Shown here piece after piece: positions 22,532 through 31,002 of a DNA stretch of 64,000 nt. Origin of the DNA: an uncultured Christensenella sp. (GTDB lineage: Bacteria > Bacillota > Clostridia > Christensenellales > Pumilibacteraceae); assembly GCA_949948895.1 (NCBI GenBank), contig CATLHE010000005.1, forward strand, positions 66,306 through 130,305, read 5' to 3'. Within the stretch, counting starts at the first letter, position 1; each line of letters begins with the position of its first letter. The notes beneath the pieces were generated by a model. It did not search any database. It saw nothing but the letters and a program-made list of their open reading frames with translations, and had not been told where the DNA came from. Made by a program: the position numbers and the translations under genes.

Positions 22532-23779
22532 ATGAAAAAGAAAAAAACAGCTGTTGCACTTGTCGCCGCCGTGTCGGTAGCCTGCTCGTTTGCGCTTGCC
22601 GCTTGCGGCAACGACGATAGCGGTTCGCCGAAAGAGCCAAACGATCCCAATAAGCCGTCGTACACTGTCGATACATACTCGGGCGTGGCGTCGAGCGCGC
22701 AGTACGACGACGAGGCGACTGCGGCGCGCGCGTTTTTCGACGCGGAGCTCATGGGCGAGTACGTAAGTTATAAAGTTCTGTCGCCGCTCGCCAAAGACAA
22801 GCTCGACGCATTGGAGCTTGCGGACGCCGCCGACGTGCAGTCTGCGTCCGTAATAGAGATAAGCTACAAAAACAATATACTCGACAATATGTATTATACG
22901 TCTTCCGTGCGCGCGGACGAAGCGTCGGATACGAGCACGCACAAAGCGTATTCCATCAAGTACAAGGACGGCAAATACAAGTATTATTCGCCGCTCCCCG
23001 AAGTGGGCGAATCGCTCACGTATAGCTACGTAGAGTCGCTATTGGACGCGGATAAGTATAAAAACTGCACCCTTGCCGTTTCGACCGAGGAAGAGGATTT
23101 TTACGATCACAGAGACGAAGCCACCGGCGATTGGGTATACGAGCCTATTTTCGATAAAACAGCAATTACGGTCAAGATAGGCAGCGCCGCGATAGAGGAA
23201 GTCGCTTCTAATAAGAGATATGATAACACCGATAAAAATAACAGAGTGGAAATATCCGCGGCTGAAGATACGACCTATATCGTCATGCGCGACGGGGTTT
23301 CGTACAGAGCGATAAAGGGCGTGGAACAAGACGCAGGCGAAGAGGAAGCGTTTTATGCGTTTGTCGATACTTTTCTGGACGGTCAGGACGAGAGCTGGGA
23401 CGAGGTAGTGAGCTACACGTTGAGCGGTTATACGGGAATGAGAATAATATCCGACGTGTTCACATGCGTGACGAAAACGGCGACCGGTTTTGCCGTGGAC
23501 AGCGAAGTTTTGGCAATGATGGCGGACGGCGAGCCCGACGAGATATACTGGACTTTCGACGTTAAAGACGGGCGCATAGTCAAGAGCGAGCAGTATTACG
23601 ATTACAGCGGTACGGATGAGACCGACGACATCAGCATGAAACAGACCGCGACTTTGTCCGAGTTCGGTACGACGCAAGTACCGACAGTGCCCGCAGATTA
23701 TCTCGCTATGATAGATGAGTACATACAAGATAATCAGCCGCCCGTAGGCGATATGCCCGATATAAACAAATTGTTATAG
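22532..23779 (+). CDS. Hypothetical lipoprotein
   Basis: A 415-residue lipoprotein: signal peptide with basic start (KKKKTAVALVAAVSVACSFA) and lipobox LAAC, followed by a Ser/Pro/Asn linker (GNDDSGSPKEPNDPNKPSYT). The mature part is acidic and beta-rich with many Asp/Glu/Tyr. It resembles the anonymous DUF-type lipoproteins common in this lineage. I recognise no catalytic motif. The ribosome site AGGAGAAGAAG is good. It is a single gene ended by the hairpin at 23821-23854. Its only visible rightward promoter is the poly-G one at 22048-22073, so expression may switch on and off; that is inference. Confidence 0.75.
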   Translation: MKKKKTAVALVAAVSVACSFALAACGNDDSGSPKEPNDPNKPSYTVDTYSGVASSAQYDDEATAARAFFDAELMGEYVSYKVLSPLAKDKLDALELADAADVQSASVIEISYKNNILDNMYYTSSVRADEASDTSTHKAYSIKYKDGKYKYYSPLPEVGESLTYSYVESLLDADKYKNCTLAVSTEEEDFYDHRDEATGDWVYEPIFDKTAITVKIGSAAIEEVASNKRYDNTDKNNRVEISAAEDTTYIVMRDGVSYRAIKGVEQDAGEEEAFYAFVDTFLDGQDESWDEVVSYTLSGYTGMRIISDVFTCVTKTATGFAVDSEVLAMMADGEPDEIYWTFDVKDGRIVKSEQYYDYSGTDETDDISMKQTATLSEFGTTQVPTVPADYLAMIDEYIQDNQPPVGDMPDINKLL

Positions 23780-23820
23780 TGTCCGTCGAACAAGCTGGGT
23801 TTTACAAATAACAGCAAGCA

Positions 23821-23854
23821 AAAACTCCCGCGAAAAAGTCGCGGGAGTTTTTGT
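23821..23854. terminator. Bidirectional terminator
   Basis: AAAAACTCCCGCG and CGCGGGAGTTTTT pair perfectly over 13 bp around AAAAAGT. A and T runs on both sides serve the lipoprotein gene on the left and the leftward XRE gene on the right. Confidence 0.85.
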
Positions 23855-23869
23855 ATGGTATCATGCGCT

Positions 23870-24292
23870 CTATTCTTTGTCGGGCTCGACGCTTTCGTCG
23901 CCGACGCCCACCCAAGCGTCGATGGTCTCTTTGAGTAAGGTTTGCATTTTGGGCGAGAGCTTTTTGTACGACGCTATCACGCCCTGCTCGTCTTTGGTAA
24001 GAACGACGCTAGCGGCTTTTGCGCGTTCGAGAGGTTTGCCGTCGCTGTCGGTGATAGTCGCTTTGGCTTCCGCAAAAAATCCGTCCGTGCCTATGAGATA
24101 GTCTATCGGGCAATCGAAATATTCGGCGAGCTTGACTATGTAGCCGATCTTGGGTTCGGCTTGTCCGTTTTCCCACTTGCATACTGCCGCATCGCTCACG
24201 CCTATGGCGCGCGCCAACTCCACCATCGAAACGTCGGCTTCTTCGCGCAGCTCCCTGAGTCTCGCGGCAAACCGTAAATACTTCTTAGCCAT
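23870..24292 (-). CDS. XRE-family regulator
   Basis: A 140-residue regulator with the HTH at residues 8-62 (LRELREEADVSMVELARAIG, VSDAAVCKWENGQAEPKIGY), the usual LAEYFDCPIDYLIG end, then a helical C-terminal domain (TKDEQGVIASYKKLSPKMQT). The ribosome site AAAGGAG lies rather far (14 nt) from ATG 24292. It is divergent from the giant BspA-like lipoprotein gene, and TTAGT-type palindromic motifs lie in the shared intergenic region, so it probably controls that gene and itself. Confidence 0.8.
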   Translation of the reverse strand: MAKKYLRFAARLRELREEADVSMVELARAIGVSDAAVCKWENGQAEPKIGYIVKLAEYFDCPIDYLIGTDGFFAEAKATITDSDGKPLERAKAASVVLTKDEQGVIASYKKLSPKMQTLLKETIDAWVGVGDESVEPDKE

Positions 24293-24344
24293 ACCGTAAC
24301 GGCGCTCCTTTCGTATAGTATACTAACTTTTTTTAATAAAATCC

Positions 24345-24373
24345 TTGACACTTACTTAAATTAGTGATAAAGT
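24345..24373 (+). promoter_or_regulatory. Promoter of the BspA-like gene
   Basis: TTGACA at 24345-24350, 17-nt spacer, TAAAGT at 24368-24373. The spacer carries a TTAGTGA motif also present downstream. Confidence 0.65.
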
Positions 24374-24379
24374 AAACTA

Positions 24380-24399
24380 TTACTAATAAAAGTTAGTGA
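24380..24399. promoter_or_regulatory. Putative operator of the divergent XRE regulator
   Basis: TTACTAATAAAAGTTAGTGA is a near-palindrome (TTACTAA/TTAGTGA) at the predicted transcription start. Related half-sites are ATTAGTGAT in the promoter spacer and ACTAACTTT near 24322 on the regulator side. Confidence 0.5.
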
Positions 24400-24410
24400 G
24401 GGAGGACAAT

Positions 24411-27400
24411 ATGAAAAAGTATATGAAAGCGGCGCTGGTTGCGGCGGCGGCTTTGTGCGCGTCGCTCGGCATGGCGGCTTGCGGAAACGGAAAGGGCGAC
24501 GGCGACGGCGGCTCGCACAGGCATAAGATAGCCGCCGAATGGAGTTACGACGAGTACTATCACTATCATGATGCGGACTGCGGTTCTGTCAATCATCGCG
24601 AGGACGTTGCGCCGCATGAGGGCGACGAGTGTTTTTGCGGTTATGACGCCGACGGCGGCAAAGAAGATCCGCCCGATCTCGGCGGAGAGAGCGCGTTCGG
24701 CGCCAAGCTTACGAGCTCGGGGCGTCTGACTTTTTCGGACATAGAGGGCGCGTGCAAGTATGTTTTGTCCGTGACTTATCCCGGCGAGAGCGCGGCGGAA
24801 AAATACGATATAAAGCGCGGCAAGGCGAGCGTCGATCTCAATAAGCTCCGCCCTGCGGGTTTTCCGTCGGGCAAGGCGAGCGTCGAGCTTACCGCTTACG
24901 AGCTTTATAGCGAGGAGATAGGCGGGGAGACGGTCGAGCAGGAAATACCGATGGACGTCAAAGAGAGCTTTCGTATCGTCAAGCTCGACGGCAAGTACGA
25001 GATGCGTCTGCTCGCGTACAGTGACGAGTTTGTCAAGCTCGACGGGTTCACTCATTCGACGGAGGACGACGCGGATATTTATACATACGAAAAAGCGCTC
25101 ACCGACAACAAGCCGACGAGCTTTAACGTGTCTGACTATGCCGTTGCGGCGAGCGGCTGTGAGATCAAATTTTACAAGACCGAGACGGGCAGAGACAACG
25201 ACGATCCCGCGGCGGTGCTCGATAGGTTCTCGCTCAATACCGTAAAGATCAATGCCGGCAAGAACATGTTTTACGCGCGCGCGGCGAGCACGGGCGGTCA
25301 GGTAAAAGACTACGATCTTTGCGTTTACGGGCTGGCGAGCTTGACCGTCAAGCGTTATGATCTTTCGTTTACAACGGACGCCGACGGGCTTCGCACTTTT
25401 ACGCAGCAAAAGATAGGCGAAGATATATCGGTCGTCGAGCGCGATATACTCACGAAGGAAGCGCTTTACGACGGGGTAGAGAGCGATAAGCTCGCGCGCG
25501 ATTCGCGCTATAATATAATAGAAAAATCCGATCTCGTCGTATCGGCCGATGCCGCCGACAACTACTACGACCTGTATCTTTATTTTTACGATGGCGAGAC
25601 GGTGCGCGCCGATAAAGCGGAGTACGACGAAGTTTCCGCCGTTTTCGACGTTACCGACGGCAGTTACGGCATATCTTTAAGAGCAAACGCCGATGCGAAG
25701 GACGCTGTGACCGTGCCCTATCTCGTATGCGGCAAGCGCGTTATAAGCGCCGAGTTCGGCAGTGATTTTCAACAAAACACAGCTATCACCGAAGTGCGGT
25801 TTGCCGAGGGCTTTACCGCGTTTGTCGGAAAGTTTTCCAACTGCTTGGGCGTGACCGATATTTATCTTCCGTCTACCATAACGTACATGAACGATTTTGC
25901 TTTCGGCGGCGAGCCGCTCATAGGTATCAAGAGCATACCCGACAGCGCGACTATCAACTGCGCGTTTTCGGCGGCGCACGCCGATAGTTTTGCGTCCAAG
26001 TGGAACTATGTAAAGGGCACGGTAAGCACGCGTTACGTTACAAAATACGACGCCGAGCCCGAGGGAGGCGGCACGGTGACGCCGGGCGCGAGCGCGGGGC
26101 TTAAATACCGTTTGAACAACGGCGAGCTTACGGTGGTCGAATATGTCGGTTCTCAGTTTAATGGCGTTATTCCCGATACTGCGGAGTACGAGGGTCAAAC
26201 GTATCCCGTTACCGCCATCGAGTCGTTTACGATGAACTCGGTATTGGAGCGCGGCGAGTTCGATAACTTGGTGATAGGCAAAAACATAAGGACTATTGCA
26301 ATCGATGCGTTTGACGATTGGAGCAGACGCAAAAGACCGAAGAGCATAACCGTTGCCGACGGGAACACGGCGTTTACGGTCATGGACGGTGTGCTTTATA
26401 CCGCCGACAAAACGCGCGTCGTCTTTACCGCGAACGGCAACGTTTTCTTGCTCGATACTGTCACGAGCATAGATCAAGCGGCGTTCGGCAACGGATACAA
26501 CGACGACGACCGTCGGGAGCGCATGAAGCTGTATTTGAAAGCCGCGTCCAAGGACGGCATTGCTTTCGATTTTAGCGGCGTTAGCAGCGATAATTTGATA
26601 TTGGGCGCGTACAAAGCAACGGTCGGCAATTTCGGGTTTGTGGTGTACACACAAGGGGACGGCTGGCGCTACGGTTTAGAGGATAAGCCGTTTGCCGAGA
26701 TAATCGCATACGGCGGCAACGGCGGCAAAGTCGTGATACCCGCCGAGGTGGACGGCGTGCCCGTATCGGTCATAGCCGATTCGTTCTTGACCGTGCCGAC
26801 GGAGGAATACGGCTTGTTCGTCGATCACGAAGTTACCGATATTTCCGTGCCGTTCTCTTTGCTCGACTATTACGAAAATCGCGGGTTTAAAGCTTTATTC
26901 GGGCTTAACGGCGGTATGGACAGCGTAACGCGCCTTACACTCACGGGCGATGCGGACAGCATGTCGAGCGGGTATCGGCTTACCGAAAATCTCGGGCTAT
27001 TGACGGAGCTTGTCGATATTACGATAGACGGCGCAGGTAAATTCATAGCGAAAGATAAGATCGTATATCAGCGTGCGTCGGGCAAGAGCGGCGACGGCGA
27101 GCTCGAGATCTTATATATACTGCCGACGATATCCGGCGCCGTTACCATTGCCGACGGCGTGACCATGTTGGACGGTTACGGCAAGTACACGAGCTTTTCC
27201 GGCAAGGCTATCACGAGCGTCGTTATCCCCGCGAGCGTTAAAAGCATATTCGGCAGTTTCGGCGACTGCGCGTCGCTCGTTTCGGTCACGCTTTCCGAAG
27301 GACTGGAAGAAATAGGTTACGGCGCGTTCAAAAACTGCTCGGCGCTTGCAAAAGTGACTATACCGTCCACTGTGACTAAAATCGATTCGAATGCGTTTTG

Positions 27401-27650
27401 GGGCTGTATATCGCTGTCGGAAGTCAACCTGACAAATATAGAGGCAAACACGCTCGTAAGAGACAATTACGGGAATTGCGCGTTTTCGTACTGTTATAAA
27501 CTCAAAACGGTAAACTTCGCGGGCACGAAAGCGCAGTTCGGGGCAGTCCAAGAAGCGATCATCAATAACGGTTCGTACGGCGTGTTCTCGCGAAGCTACG
27601 TAACGACTGTCAAGTGCTCGGACGGCGATTATAAAGTACAAACGACGTAA
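24411..27650 (+). CDS. Large BspA-like leucine-rich-repeat lipoprotein
   Basis: A 1079-residue surface lipoprotein. Residues 1-25 are a signal peptide with lipobox MAAC; a His-rich stretch follows (HRHKIAAEW...HYHDADCGSVNHRED). Residues 100-430 look beta-sandwich-like. BspA-type LRR_5 repeats occur at about 440-520 (NTAITEVRFAEGFTAF...SNCLGVTDIYLPSTITYMND), 610-690 and 920-1050 (AITSVVIPASVKSIFGSFGD; EEIGYGAFKNCSALAKVTIP; KIDSNAFWGCISLSEVNLTN). Such proteins bind host or dietary polymers or mediate adhesion. ATG 24411 is fixed by GGGAGG directly upstream. It is a single gene, probably controlled by the divergent XRE protein, and ends at the GAAA-loop terminator at 27693. Confidence 0.85.
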   Translation: MKKYMKAALVAAAALCASLGMAACGNGKGDGDGGSHRHKIAAEWSYDEYYHYHDADCGSVNHREDVAPHEGDECFCGYDADGGKEDPPDLGGESAFGAKLTSSGRLTFSDIEGACKYVLSVTYPGESAAEKYDIKRGKASVDLNKLRPAGFPSGKASVELTAYELYSEEIGGETVEQEIPMDVKESFRIVKLDGKYEMRLLAYSDEFVKLDGFTHSTEDDADIYTYEKALTDNKPTSFNVSDYAVAASGCEIKFYKTETGRDNDDPAAVLDRFSLNTVKINAGKNMFYARAASTGGQVKDYDLCVYGLASLTVKRYDLSFTTDADGLRTFTQQKIGEDISVVERDILTKEALYDGVESDKLARDSRYNIIEKSDLVVSADAADNYYDLYLYFYDGETVRADKAEYDEVSAVFDVTDGSYGISLRANADAKDAVTVPYLVCGKRVISAEFGSDFQQNTAITEVRFAEGFTAFVGKFSNCLGVTDIYLPSTITYMNDFAFGGEPLIGIKSIPDSATINCAFSAAHADSFASKWNYVKGTVSTRYVTKYDAEPEGGGTVTPGASAGLKYRLNNGELTVVEYVGSQFNGVIPDTAEYEGQTYPVTAIESFTMNSVLERGEFDNLVIGKNIRTIAIDAFDDWSRRKRPKSITVADGNTAFTVMDGVLYTADKTRVVFTANGNVFLLDTVTSIDQAAFGNGYNDDDRRERMKLYLKAASKDGIAFDFSGVSSDNLILGAYKATVGNFGFVVYTQGDGWRYGLEDKPFAEIIAYGGNGGKVVIPAEVDGVPVSVIADSFLTVPTEEYGLFVDHEVTDISVPFSLLDYYENRGFKALFGLNGGMDSVTRLTLTGDADSMSSGYRLTENLGLLTELVDITIDGAGKFIAKDKIVYQRASGKSGDGELEILYILPTISGAVTIADGVTMLDGYGKYTSFSGKAITSVVIPASVKSIFGSFGDCASLVSVTLSEGLEEIGYGAFKNCSALAKVTIPSTVTKIDSNAFWGCISLSEVNLTNIEANTLVRDNYGNCAFSYCYKLKTVNFAGTKAQFGAVQEAIINNGSYGVFSRSYVTTVKCSDGDYKVQTT

Positions 27651-27692
27651 AGGTTTTTTATCGTCTCGTTACTCATTATAGGCTGATAGCGG

Positions 27693-27714
27693 AAACGGAC
27701 GAAAGTCCGTTTTT
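27693..27714 (+). terminator. Terminator after the BspA-like gene
   Basis: AAACGGAC and GTCCGTTTTT form an 8-bp stem capped by a GAAA tetraloop and followed by T5. A second hairpin (GCTTG/CAAGC) follows at about 27719-27741. Confidence 0.8.
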
Positions 27715-27852
27715 GCGTGCTTGAAAAATTTTTTCGCAAGCCGCTCAAAGTGCGGAAAAAGCGCGCATTTTTCGTTGACTTTGATTTTGTTTCGGCGTAT
27801 AATCGGTACTTAAAGATTTGTTTATATTATGCAAAAAACCACGTTGATTCGC

Positions 27853-27882
27853 TTGACAAAAAACGGCGGGGGGGGGTACAAT
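27853..27882 (+). promoter_or_regulatory. Promoter with a 9-G spacer tract, upstream of an ABC exporter operon
   Basis: TTGACA at 27853-27858 and TACAAT at 27877-27882, spacer 18 nt. Nine of the spacer bases are an unbroken G run (27868-27876) next to the -10 box. Loss or gain of one or two G would move the spacing to 16-20 nt and change promoter strength. A 52-codon frame starts at ATG 27886 and stops just before the ABC gene; it may be a leader or chance. Confidence 0.65.
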
Positions 27883-28046
27883 ATTATGGAATATAATAAG
27901 GTCTCGTCGCCCGCGGACTGTATGCTGTGTGCGGAAGCGATATACGGGCGCGAAGTCGGTACGAGCTTATATGCAGCGTTATGCCGCCTACGGTTTTGCG
28001 GTTATATTGACTTTTTACATATAAATACTACTTTTCGAGGTTGACT

Positions 28047-29123
28047 ATGATACAACTCATCAACGTAGAAAAACACTTTAAAAAGCCCGTTCGCGGCAAG
28101 GGCGTTTGGGGAATGGTCAAGACGCTGTTTTCGCGAAAGTATACGCTCGTCAAGGCTGTGGACGGCGTTTCGTTTGATATAGCCGACGGCGAGGCAGTCG
28201 GGTATATCGGCGCGAACGGCGCGGGTAAGTCCACCACCATCAAGATGATGAGCGGCATACTCACGCCGTCGTCGGGCGAGATACTCATAGACGGGAAGCG
28301 GCCGTACAAGAGCAAGGAGCGAAACGCCGTGCTCAAAAATATAGGCGTTGTGTTCGGGCAAAAGACACAGCTTTGGAACGACCTGCCGCTCACCGAGACT
28401 TACGACTTGTTAAAGGGCATATATGACATCGATGGCGACGAGTACAAAAAGCGCTTGGGCGATCTGGTCGAGCTGCTCGATATGAAGGAGTTTCTTTCCG
28501 CGCCCGTGCGCACGCTGTCGCTCGGACAGCGCATGAGAGCCGATCTTGCCGCGGCTATGCTGCACAATCCCAAGACGCTGTTTTTGGACGAGCCGACGAT
28601 AGGGCTCGACGTTTTGGTCAAGCGCAACCTTATCGCGGCGATCAAGTCCATACGCGCCAAGTACAACACGACGCTGCTTCTCACGACGCACGCCATGAGC
28701 GACATCGAGCAGCTTTGCGACAGAGTGATCGTTTTGGACAAGGGTAAAATTTTATTTGACGGCACGACGGACGGCGTTAAACACATGTTCGGCGATAAGC
28801 GCAATATTACCGTTATGCTCAAAGCTCCCGCGACGCCCGACGCGCTCTTGCGGTTTGGTTTTGCTTTTCCCGAGGCTTCGGACGATCTCATGCAGGTCAA
28901 GTTTACCGTCGACGCCGAAAAACAGCACGTAAACGAGTTTTTGCAGGACGTTCTGGGCGCGTTCCGCGTGGAGGACGTCAAGATTGTCGAGACCGATATT
29001 GAAGAGGTCGTGCGTAAAATTTACGAGGACGGTGTGACCGACAATGCGAGCGGCGACGCCGAGACCGCGCGCGTCGTAGACAATGCGGGCAATGACGGCG
29101 CGACCGTTGAGGACGGCGAGTGA
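28047..29123 (+). CDS. ABC exporter ATP-binding protein (ABC-2 type)
   Basis: A 358-residue ATPase. Walker A is GANGAGKSTTIKMM, the Q-loop is in GVVFGQKTQLWNDL, the signature is LSLGQRMRADL, Walker B is TLFLDEPTIGLDV and the switch is LTTHAMSDIEQL. The insertion after the first strands (VRGKGVWGMVKTLFSRKYTL) and the GQKTQLWNDLP motif are typical of the subgroup that works with two PF06182-type permeases. The C-terminal ~110 residues form an extra domain with an acidic tail. ATG 28047 is preferred over TTG 28041 because GAGG precedes it. It is the first gene of a three-gene operon likely driven by the poly-G promoter. Confidence 0.88.
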   Translation: MIQLINVEKHFKKPVRGKGVWGMVKTLFSRKYTLVKAVDGVSFDIADGEAVGYIGANGAGKSTTIKMMSGILTPSSGEILIDGKRPYKSKERNAVLKNIGVVFGQKTQLWNDLPLTETYDLLKGIYDIDGDEYKKRLGDLVELLDMKEFLSAPVRTLSLGQRMRADLAAAMLHNPKTLFLDEPTIGLDVLVKRNLIAAIKSIRAKYNTTLLLTTHAMSDIEQLCDRVIVLDKGKILFDGTTDGVKHMFGDKRNITVMLKAPATPDALLRFGFAFPEASDDLMQVKFTVDAEKQHVNEFLQDVLGAFRVEDVKIVETDIEEVVRKIYEDGVTDNASGDAETARVVDNAGNDGATVEDGE

Positions 29124-29947
29124 TGAAAGCTTTCAGAAAACTTAAGATATACTCGGCGTTTACGAAAGCGAATTTTTTGTTGGCGTTTGCGTATCGCGGT
29201 TCGGTGTTTTTGTGGCTGCTCGGCGGACTTTTGACCGCGGTCATGTCGGGACTTTTGTGGTGGGCGGTGTTCTCGTTCGGCGGGAGCGACGCGATAGGCG
29301 GGTTCAGTTATCCGCAGATGCTGTTGTACACGGTTCTCTCCGCCGTGTGCGCCGAGGTCATATATTGCGGCACTGCCGACGAGATAGCACGCGACGTCAG
29401 GAACGGCATGATCGGCATGCGGCTCAGTAAGCCCATAAGCTATCAGGGCATGCAGGCGGCGTCCGCAGTGGGGAATTTTTCGGGCAAGCTGGTCATAGTC
29501 GGTATACCCATGATGACGATCGGCACGCTCGTCGCCGTGTTCGGGTTCGGGCTGGACGGGATACAGTGGTACAACGTTCTTTTGTTTATACCGACGCTGT
29601 TTTTGGGCATGATGCTCAATAATGCGCTCGGGTTCATGTTTGGACAGATCGCGTTCAAGACGCAGGCGATGTGGGGCGTGCTGTCTATGACCGACCTGTT
29701 TATTTCGTTTCTGTCGGGCGCGGTCGTGCCTCTGTCGCTGTTCCCGTCCTGGGCGCAGAACATTCTCGCGTATACGCCGTTCCCGTCGGTCATGAGTTTG
29801 CCCGTGCGGTTGTTTTTGGGCATGAACAGTTGGGAGCAGACGCTTATCGGGCTGTGCTCGTCGGTGTTCTGGATAGTCGTGCTCAATGTTTTGGGCGCGC
29901 TGTGGTACAAGCGGTCGGTGCGGCACGTTGTGGTTTTCGGAGGCTGA
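29123..29947 (+). CDS. ABC-2 family permease A
   Basis: A 274-residue membrane protein of the PF06182 type with six helices (SVFLWLLGGLLTAVMSGLLW; MLLYTVLSAVCAEVIYCGTA; GIPMMTIGTLVAVFGFGLDG; VLLFIPTLFLGMMLNNALGF; VLSMTDLFISFLSGAVVPLS; LCSSVFWIVVLNVLGALWYK). The motif AVVPLSLFPSWAQNILAYTP with FPSVMSLP is characteristic. The start is either GTG 29120 or ATG 29123; both overlap the ATPase stop, so translation is coupled. It probably pairs with the next permease as a heterodimer. Confidence 0.85.
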   Translation: MKAFRKLKIYSAFTKANFLLAFAYRGSVFLWLLGGLLTAVMSGLLWWAVFSFGGSDAIGGFSYPQMLLYTVLSAVCAEVIYCGTADEIARDVRNGMIGMRLSKPISYQGMQAASAVGNFSGKLVIVGIPMMTIGTLVAVFGFGLDGIQWYNVLLFIPTLFLGMMLNNALGFMFGQIAFKTQAMWGVLSMTDLFISFLSGAVVPLSLFPSWAQNILAYTPFPSVMSLPVRLFLGMNSWEQTLIGLCSSVFWIVVLNVLGALWYKRSVRHVVVFGG

Positions 29948-29948
29948 T

Positions 29949-30740
29949 ATGTTGAAAGAGTTGAGACTTTATCCCAAGTATGTGGCGATGTCCGTTAAGA
30001 GCTCGCTGTCGTACAAGACGGACGCGATATTGCAGATTATCAGTTTTGCCGTTACCGAGGCGGTGTCGCTCGCGACTATATATTTGATCGTAGGGGCGGT
30101 GCCGTCGGTGGGGATATGGACGTTTGAAGCGCTCGCGGTGCTGTTCGGGTTCACGCTCATACCCAAGGCGATCGATCATATGTTTTTTGACGATCTGTGG
30201 ATACTGGCGTACTGGGCGGTGCGTTTGGGCGAGCTCGATCCGTACCTGACCAAGCCCATCAATCCGCTGTTTCAGTTTTTGGCGAAAACGTTTAAGTGGG
30301 CGGGCGCTGGCGAGCTTGTAGTCGGTGTCGTTATCATGTGTATATTCGCGCCGCAGTGCGCCATTGTCTGGACGGCGAGCAATACCATTGCCATAATCGT
30401 GTGCGCGCTGCTCGGGATGTTTGTGTTTACGGGGATCAAGCTGTTGTTCGCGTCGCTCGCGTTCTGGGTCAAGAGCAGCGGTGTGATTCTCAACACCGTA
30501 TATAATTTTTGCAATTATGCCAAGTACCCCGTCAGATATATGGGCAAGGCGTTCATGTCGATCATGTTCTACGTCGTGCCGTTCGGGTTGTTTTTGTACT
30601 ATCCCGTCGAGCTGTTGATAACGGGCGGCAATGTTTGGTGGGCGGCGCTGTGGAGCTCTATCGCCGCCGTTGTTTTGATAACGCTCGGGCTGTTCGTTTG
30701 GCATAGGGGTATCAGGCGTTACGAGAGTATAGGCAACTAA
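29949..30740 (+). CDS. ABC-2 family permease B
   Basis: A 263-residue PF06182-type permease with about six helices (IISFAVTEAVSLATIYLIVG; FEALAVLFGFTLIPKAIDHM; WAGAGELVVGVVIMCIFAPQ; IAIIVCALLGMFVFTGIKLL; MSIMFYVVPFGLFLYYPVEL; LWSSIAAVVLITLGLFVWHR). The phrase YWAVRLGELDPYLTKPINPL is the family hallmark also seen in its partner as MRLSKPISY. ATG 29949 follows GGAGG. With the two genes before it, it makes a complete exporter; the substrate is unknown. CCAAGC hairpin repeats begin immediately after the stop. Confidence 0.85.
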   Translation: MLKELRLYPKYVAMSVKSSLSYKTDAILQIISFAVTEAVSLATIYLIVGAVPSVGIWTFEALAVLFGFTLIPKAIDHMFFDDLWILAYWAVRLGELDPYLTKPINPLFQFLAKTFKWAGAGELVVGVVIMCIFAPQCAIVWTASNTIAIIVCALLGMFVFTGIKLLFASLAFWVKSSGVILNTVYNFCNYAKYPVRYMGKAFMSIMFYVVPFGLFLYYPVELLITGGNVWWAALWSSIAAVVLITLGLFVWHRGIRRYESIGN

Positions 30741-31002
30741 CCAAGCACAGCTTGGATGTCTGTCGTGCCAAGCGCAGCTTGGATGTATGTCGTGTGTTTA
30801 CGTGGGTGATTGGTTTTGCGTTACACCCGACCAAGCACAGCTTGGGTTTCTGTCGTGTGTTTGCATGGGTGATTGGTTTTACGTTACACCCGACCAAATA
30901 CGTTACAAAATACAACGGCGGACATGGGGCTGCCCGCCATACGATTGTTTGAAAGGTCATTATCATTTTGCTGTCGTTCTAATATAACGCGTGCGCACGA
31001 CT
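30741..31002. repeat. Tandem 63-bp repeat and hairpin mosaic (block 3)
   Basis: A partial unit (30741-30767) is followed by two full 63-bp units at 30768-30830 and 30831-30893, each opening with a CCAAGC-GCTTGG hairpin and closing with GTTACACCCGA. A third opens as CCAAATACG at 30894. The units are about 90 percent alike by eye. GGCGGACA/TGCCCGCC follows at 30917-30938. No reading frame is credible. Confidence 0.85.

Noticed and set aside
27886-28044. 52-codon frame between the poly-G promoter and the ABC gene
   Set aside because: It starts 4 nt after the -10 box without a ribosome site and has no recognisable composition; kept only as a note on the promoter.
30768-30893. Tandem repeat as CRISPR array
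   Set aside because: Units are contiguous with no unique spacers, and no cas gene is present.
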